From: Prevotella sp.
Lineage (GTDB): Bacteria; Bacteroidota; Bacteroidia; Bacteroidales; Bacteroidaceae
Assembly (NCBI GenBank): GCA_017460765.1
Contig: JAFUAK010000270.1
Span: 1 to 44,932 of the forward strand
Direction: 5' to 3'
DNA length: 44,932 nt
Position numbers and translations under genes: made by a program. Below the pieces are notes generated by a model. That model ran no database searches. It saw only the letters and a list, made by a program, of their open reading frames with translations, and had not been told where the DNA came from. Of this stretch, positions 43,015 through 44,932 are shown piece after piece. Position 1 is the first letter of the stretch. Each line of letters starts with the position of its first letter.

Positions 43015-44367
43015 TCATTTCACACCAAGTTGTTGATCAATATTCTCTTCCAGCCAAACCTTCCTCTGATTGAAATAGGTCTTCGCTGCTTCTACAAAGA
43101 CAGAAGAGAGGGGTAAGCGTCCCATCTCTGCTGACCACCTGCTATTGTTCAGTTCTATGGAAGCGTCCACGGCCTGGCGCAGGTCTGATGTCAGAAATCT
43201 GTCAAGAGAATGTGACAGTCCGTCAAAGACCATTTCCTTGTTATTTTCCCATAAAGAGACGTAACTACGTACAAAAGTCCTGTTCTCGCTGGCAAACAGG
43301 CCCTTGAAGAAATAGCGTCCGTGAATCTCGTCCCATCCCCCGCTCTTCATGATGACATCGAAATCCCACAGAGGACCCATCTTGAGCAAAGAGGCATCCT
43401 GATTGTCATACTTCATCAGGAAAATGTTCGAGCCGGCACCGTCCGTATTGCCCAGGATGTCGTGGGCCAGCATCCATCTGGCAAACGACTCCACATCGAT
43501 CTTTCCTGGATAGGAGCCGTCACGCGTCGATTCTTCCGCTTCGCTCAACACCTTTTGTATATAGTCAAGACGCTCCTTGGTCAAATCCTCCGTCTCTGGA
43601 TATTTGAAGGTATAGTTCAGGGGCTCCTCAAAGGAAGCAGGCACATAGCGGTCTTCATTCCACCAATAGGCATCCAGTTCCATCACATACCCAGTCTTAT
43701 CAACATTCAGACGGCAGTCGGTATTGCGCTTCACAGACTCCATCAGCATGTAGAGTCCGCGATAGTCGCCATTGAATACAACGTTGACAAACTGGTACTG
43801 AGGCGTCCATGCGAGTCTCATCAGTTCGTTGACCTTCAGGCCAATAAGGTTATTCAGGCTGAAGAACGGCATCAGAAGCCAGTCCTTGTCTGCCAGGCGA
43901 CTGTCTCCTCGCCCGAGCATGTCGGCCTTCGACTGCAATTTGATTTTGAAAGGTTTCTTGGGTCGGCGCGCACTCCAGTTGCCACGCACCTTCACCGTCA
44001 TGCCGCTCCGCTTCTCCCTGTATTCGCCGCTTTCATACAGCACGCCGTCCTTATCCTGCACCACCACGCGACCAGGCACCTTCGCGGCGTTTGTGATGCT
44101 GCCTCCCAGGCACCCTTCCGGATGGTCGGCAATCTCATAGTCCGGCTCCACACCACCTACCGTCTGGATCCACACCACTGGCAGACCTATCCCTAACAAC
44201 TGTCTCATCAATACGCTATCGGATCCCTCTGTCGGCGGGAGAGGAAGCGTCTCCTGCTCCCGTAATTTGGGCTTCGAGGCCGGCGTATCCTGATAGTCGG
44301 GCTGATCGCAGGATGTCAGCAGGATACAAAGGCCGGAAGCCACCATGAATAAAACTTTCTTCATCAT
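43015..44367 (-). CDS. CotH-kinase family lipoprotein
   Basis: 450 aa. The signal peptide ends CILLTSC, with the lipidated Cys followed by DQPDYQD. The CotH core is clear: TVKVRGNWSARRPKKPFKIK (nucleotide-binding Arg/Lys region), KDWLLMPFFSLNNLIGLKVN, ARWMLAHDILGNTDGAGSNI and MGPLWDFD (metal-binding Asp). CotH enzymes are atypical protein kinases. Here it would be exported and might phosphorylate or modify surface proteins; that is inference. ATG codons at 44367 and 44364 are both usable. It lies 65 bases upstream of the LRR promoter region and shares a 34-nt leader element with that operon. Confidence 0.85.
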   Translation of the reverse strand: MMKKVLFMVASGLCILLTSCDQPDYQDTPASKPKLREQETLPLPPTEGSDSVLMRQLLGIGLPVVWIQTVGGVEPDYEIADHPEGCLGGSITNAAKVPGRVVVQDKDGVLYESGEYREKRSGMTVKVRGNWSARRPKKPFKIKLQSKADMLGRGDSRLADKDWLLMPFFSLNNLIGLKVNELMRLAWTPQYQFVNVVFNGDYRGLYMLMESVKRNTDCRLNVDKTGYVMELDAYWWNEDRYVPASFEEPLNYTFKYPETEDLTKERLDYIQKVLSEAEESTRDGSYPGKIDVESFARWMLAHDILGNTDGAGSNIFLMKYDNQDASLLKMGPLWDFDVIMKSGGWDEIHGRYFFKGLFASENRTFVRSYVSLWENNKEMVFDGLSHSLDRFLTSDLRQAVDASIELNNSRWSAEMGRLPLSSVFVEAAKTYFNQRKVWLEENIDQQLGVK

Positions 44368-44389
44368 CTTTTCCTTGATTTAATTCCAT

Positions 44390-44423
44390 CCATGAGACGG
44401 CTAAACCAGGGAAAACCTACCCC
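44390..44423 (-). promoter_or_regulatory. 34-nt leader element, copy 2 (cotH)
   Basis: Same element as at 42902-42935, 32 of 34 identical, on the same strand and ending 22 bases before the cotH ATG. The two differences (TTTAG instead of CTCAG in the middle on the minus strand) leave the GGY/GCC pairing possible. Flanking sequences of the two copies are unrelated, so the match is not a simple gene duplication. Confidence 0.8.
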
Positions 44424-44576
44424 TATAGGCTCTTTTTTGCTGAAAAGATGTTAAATGTTAAGCCCCTCCATGCAAGATTTCAGGATTTCCGGGTTTCTAT
44501 AATAAAGAGAAGCGAAAAAGACATTGTTAGTAATTCCCCATGAATGACACACCGCATTAGATTTGTTCATGCGCGT

Positions 44577-44608
44577 GCCGCCCTCCCCATTCAGGGCGGC
44601 ATTTTTTT
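44577..44608 (+). terminator. Intrinsic terminator on the plus strand
   Basis: GCCGCCCT pairs perfectly with AGGGCGGC over an 8-base loop, one more T-A pair flanks the stem, and a run of seven T follows. It is strong and points rightward. No plus-strand gene is visible for 15 kb to its left, so it may belong to a small RNA or to a lost gene. Confidence 0.8.
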
Positions 44609-44712
44609 GTTCCTCATTGTAAAATTTATAGTGAAATGTTGCAATTTTGGCTTTTAATTCTACTAAAAACTTAATAAGATGGTGAAAACCAATTAATTAT
44701 TATGTTTCGTAA

Positions 44713-44777
44713 CCCTACCTATAATTCTACTAAAACCCTACCAAAGTTCTACCGAAACTCTACTAAAGTCCTACAAC
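44713..44777. repeat. Degenerate 11-bp tandem array (YYCTACYRAAR)
   Basis: CTAC occurs at 44715, 44727, 44738, 44749, 44760 and 44771, a spacing of 12 then four times 11 bases. Units such as TTCTACTAAAA, CCCTACCAAAG and TTCTACCGAAA differ only by transitions. A further isolated AATTCTACTAAAA lies near 44657. An 11-base period would put each unit on nearly the same face of the helix. Confidence 0.8.
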
Positions 44778-44848
44778 AAGAGGCAGAAAAGGTTTCTAAA
44801 GGGAGGTCGCAGACCTGAATTGATAAAAAAAGCCATATCATTGCCTGA

Positions 44849-44932
44849 GTTTTATCAAACGCTGCCTTGGTTTTATCAAACGCCGTCATTGTTTTAATAA
44901 ACGCTGACGCAGTTTTAACTTTACCCCGTACT
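44849..44932. repeat. 21-bp tandem array (GTTTTATCAAACGC...)
   Basis: Units begin at 44849, 44870, 44891 and 44912, exactly 21 bases apart, with GTTTTATCAAACGC best conserved in the first two. The array reaches the window edge and may continue. The minus strand is open through it and reads as seven-residue repeats (AFDKT plus two residues), but the DNA period alone could explain that. Confidence 0.8.

Larger units (their letters stand above)
44368..44932. other. Gene-free right edge, about 565 bases
   Basis: It holds the cotH leader element, a plus-strand terminator hairpin, an 11-bp array and a 21-bp array. The stretch from 44424 to 44576 shows no gene or structured element that I recognise, apart from weak candidates for the cotH promoter (minus-strand CATCTTTT near 44443-44450). 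Base composition is distinctly more AT-rich than in the coding regions. Confidence 0.7.

Noticed and set aside
44558-44565. TAGATTTG as a promoter for the orphan terminator
   Set aside because: There is no TTTG 19-21 bases upstream, and the product would be only about 35 bases long. It is mentioned only as a possibility.
44702-44818. Small plus-strand open frame of 38 codons across the 11-bp array
   Set aside because: Its sequence is just the translated repeat (NSTK units), with no ribosome-binding support and no known family.
44749-44931. Minus-strand open frame reading through the 21-bp array
   Set aside because: It is possible as a gene end, but a 21-base period keeps a frame open by itself and the part after the array looks random. 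It is kept only as a repeat observation.
44849-44932. CRISPR array
   Set aside because: The unit is only 21 bases in total, so there is no repeat-plus-spacer structure, and no cas genes are present.

Overview
The window looks like the chromosome of a gut or rumen Bacteroidales bacterium, most likely Prevotellaceae. This is read from the gene families (GH51/GH127/GH36 enzymes, BspA-type leucine-rich repeat proteins, CotH, DUF3108, a short DUF4974 anti-sigma protein), Bacteroidetes-type promoters (TTTG-N19/20-TAnnTTTG), SCxxDD-type lipoproteins and Prevotella-like C-terminal tails. Gene density is very high. Most neighbours overlap by 1-8 bases or are 3-30 bases apart, so nearly everything falls into a few long operons. 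I saw no rRNA, tRNA, CRISPR array, complete insertion sequence or prophage.

Layout. (1) 17-2812, plus: a surface lipoprotein with an Ig-like domain and a DUF3108 protein. (2) 17214 down to 2805, minus: one apparent long operon. It encodes a GH51 and a GH127 arabinofuranosidase, a PD-(D/E)XK nuclease-fold protein, a B12 uptake set (BtuB, BtuG-like propeller lipoprotein, two BtuF-like binding proteins, BtuC), an unknown secreted protein and a histidine acid phosphatase. (3) 17345-20363, plus: a second GH51 and an aldo/keto reductase, divergent from (2). (4) 26533 down to 20358, minus: a GT-C-like membrane protein, a GtrB-like glycosyltransferase, the BtuD-type ATPase missing from (2), and the late cobamide genes cobD, cobS and cbiB. 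(5) mntP (minus) and a GH36 alpha-galactosidase (plus), divergent. (6) 36416 down to 29560, minus: yicC, gmk, nadD, a phosphoethanolamine-transferase-like enzyme, an acyltransferase, a HAD phosphatase and a polytopic membrane protein. (7) 42875 down to 36508, minus: a secreted LRR protein, ECF sigma factor, DUF4974 anti-sigma, STN/TonB-type outer-membrane protein and an LRR lipoprotein. (8) A CotH-kinase lipoprotein at 44367-43015, then about 565 gene-free bases with a terminator hairpin and two short-period repeat arrays.

How the parts work together. Blocks (2) and (4) together supply outer-membrane capture and import of corrinoids plus nucleotide-loop assembly from salvaged precursors (CbiB, CobD, CobS). 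CobU and CobT are not in the window. The arabinofuranosidases suggest arabinan or arabinoxylan side-chain use. Block (7) has the architecture of a cell-surface signalling circuit.

The most unusual signals are structural. A perfect 32-bp inverted repeat lies in frame inside the acyltransferase gene. A nearly identical 34-nt element sits in the 5' leaders of both the LRR/sigma operon and the cotH gene. Heptanucleotide tandem tracts lie inside coding sequence at four loci (btuB, cbiB, mntP, and the transferase/acyltransferase junction), and an octanucleotide tract lies inside a signal peptide. Degenerate 11-bp and exact-period 21-bp arrays lie at the right edge. The B12 uptake genes also have no room for a cobalamin riboswitch at their operon boundaries.
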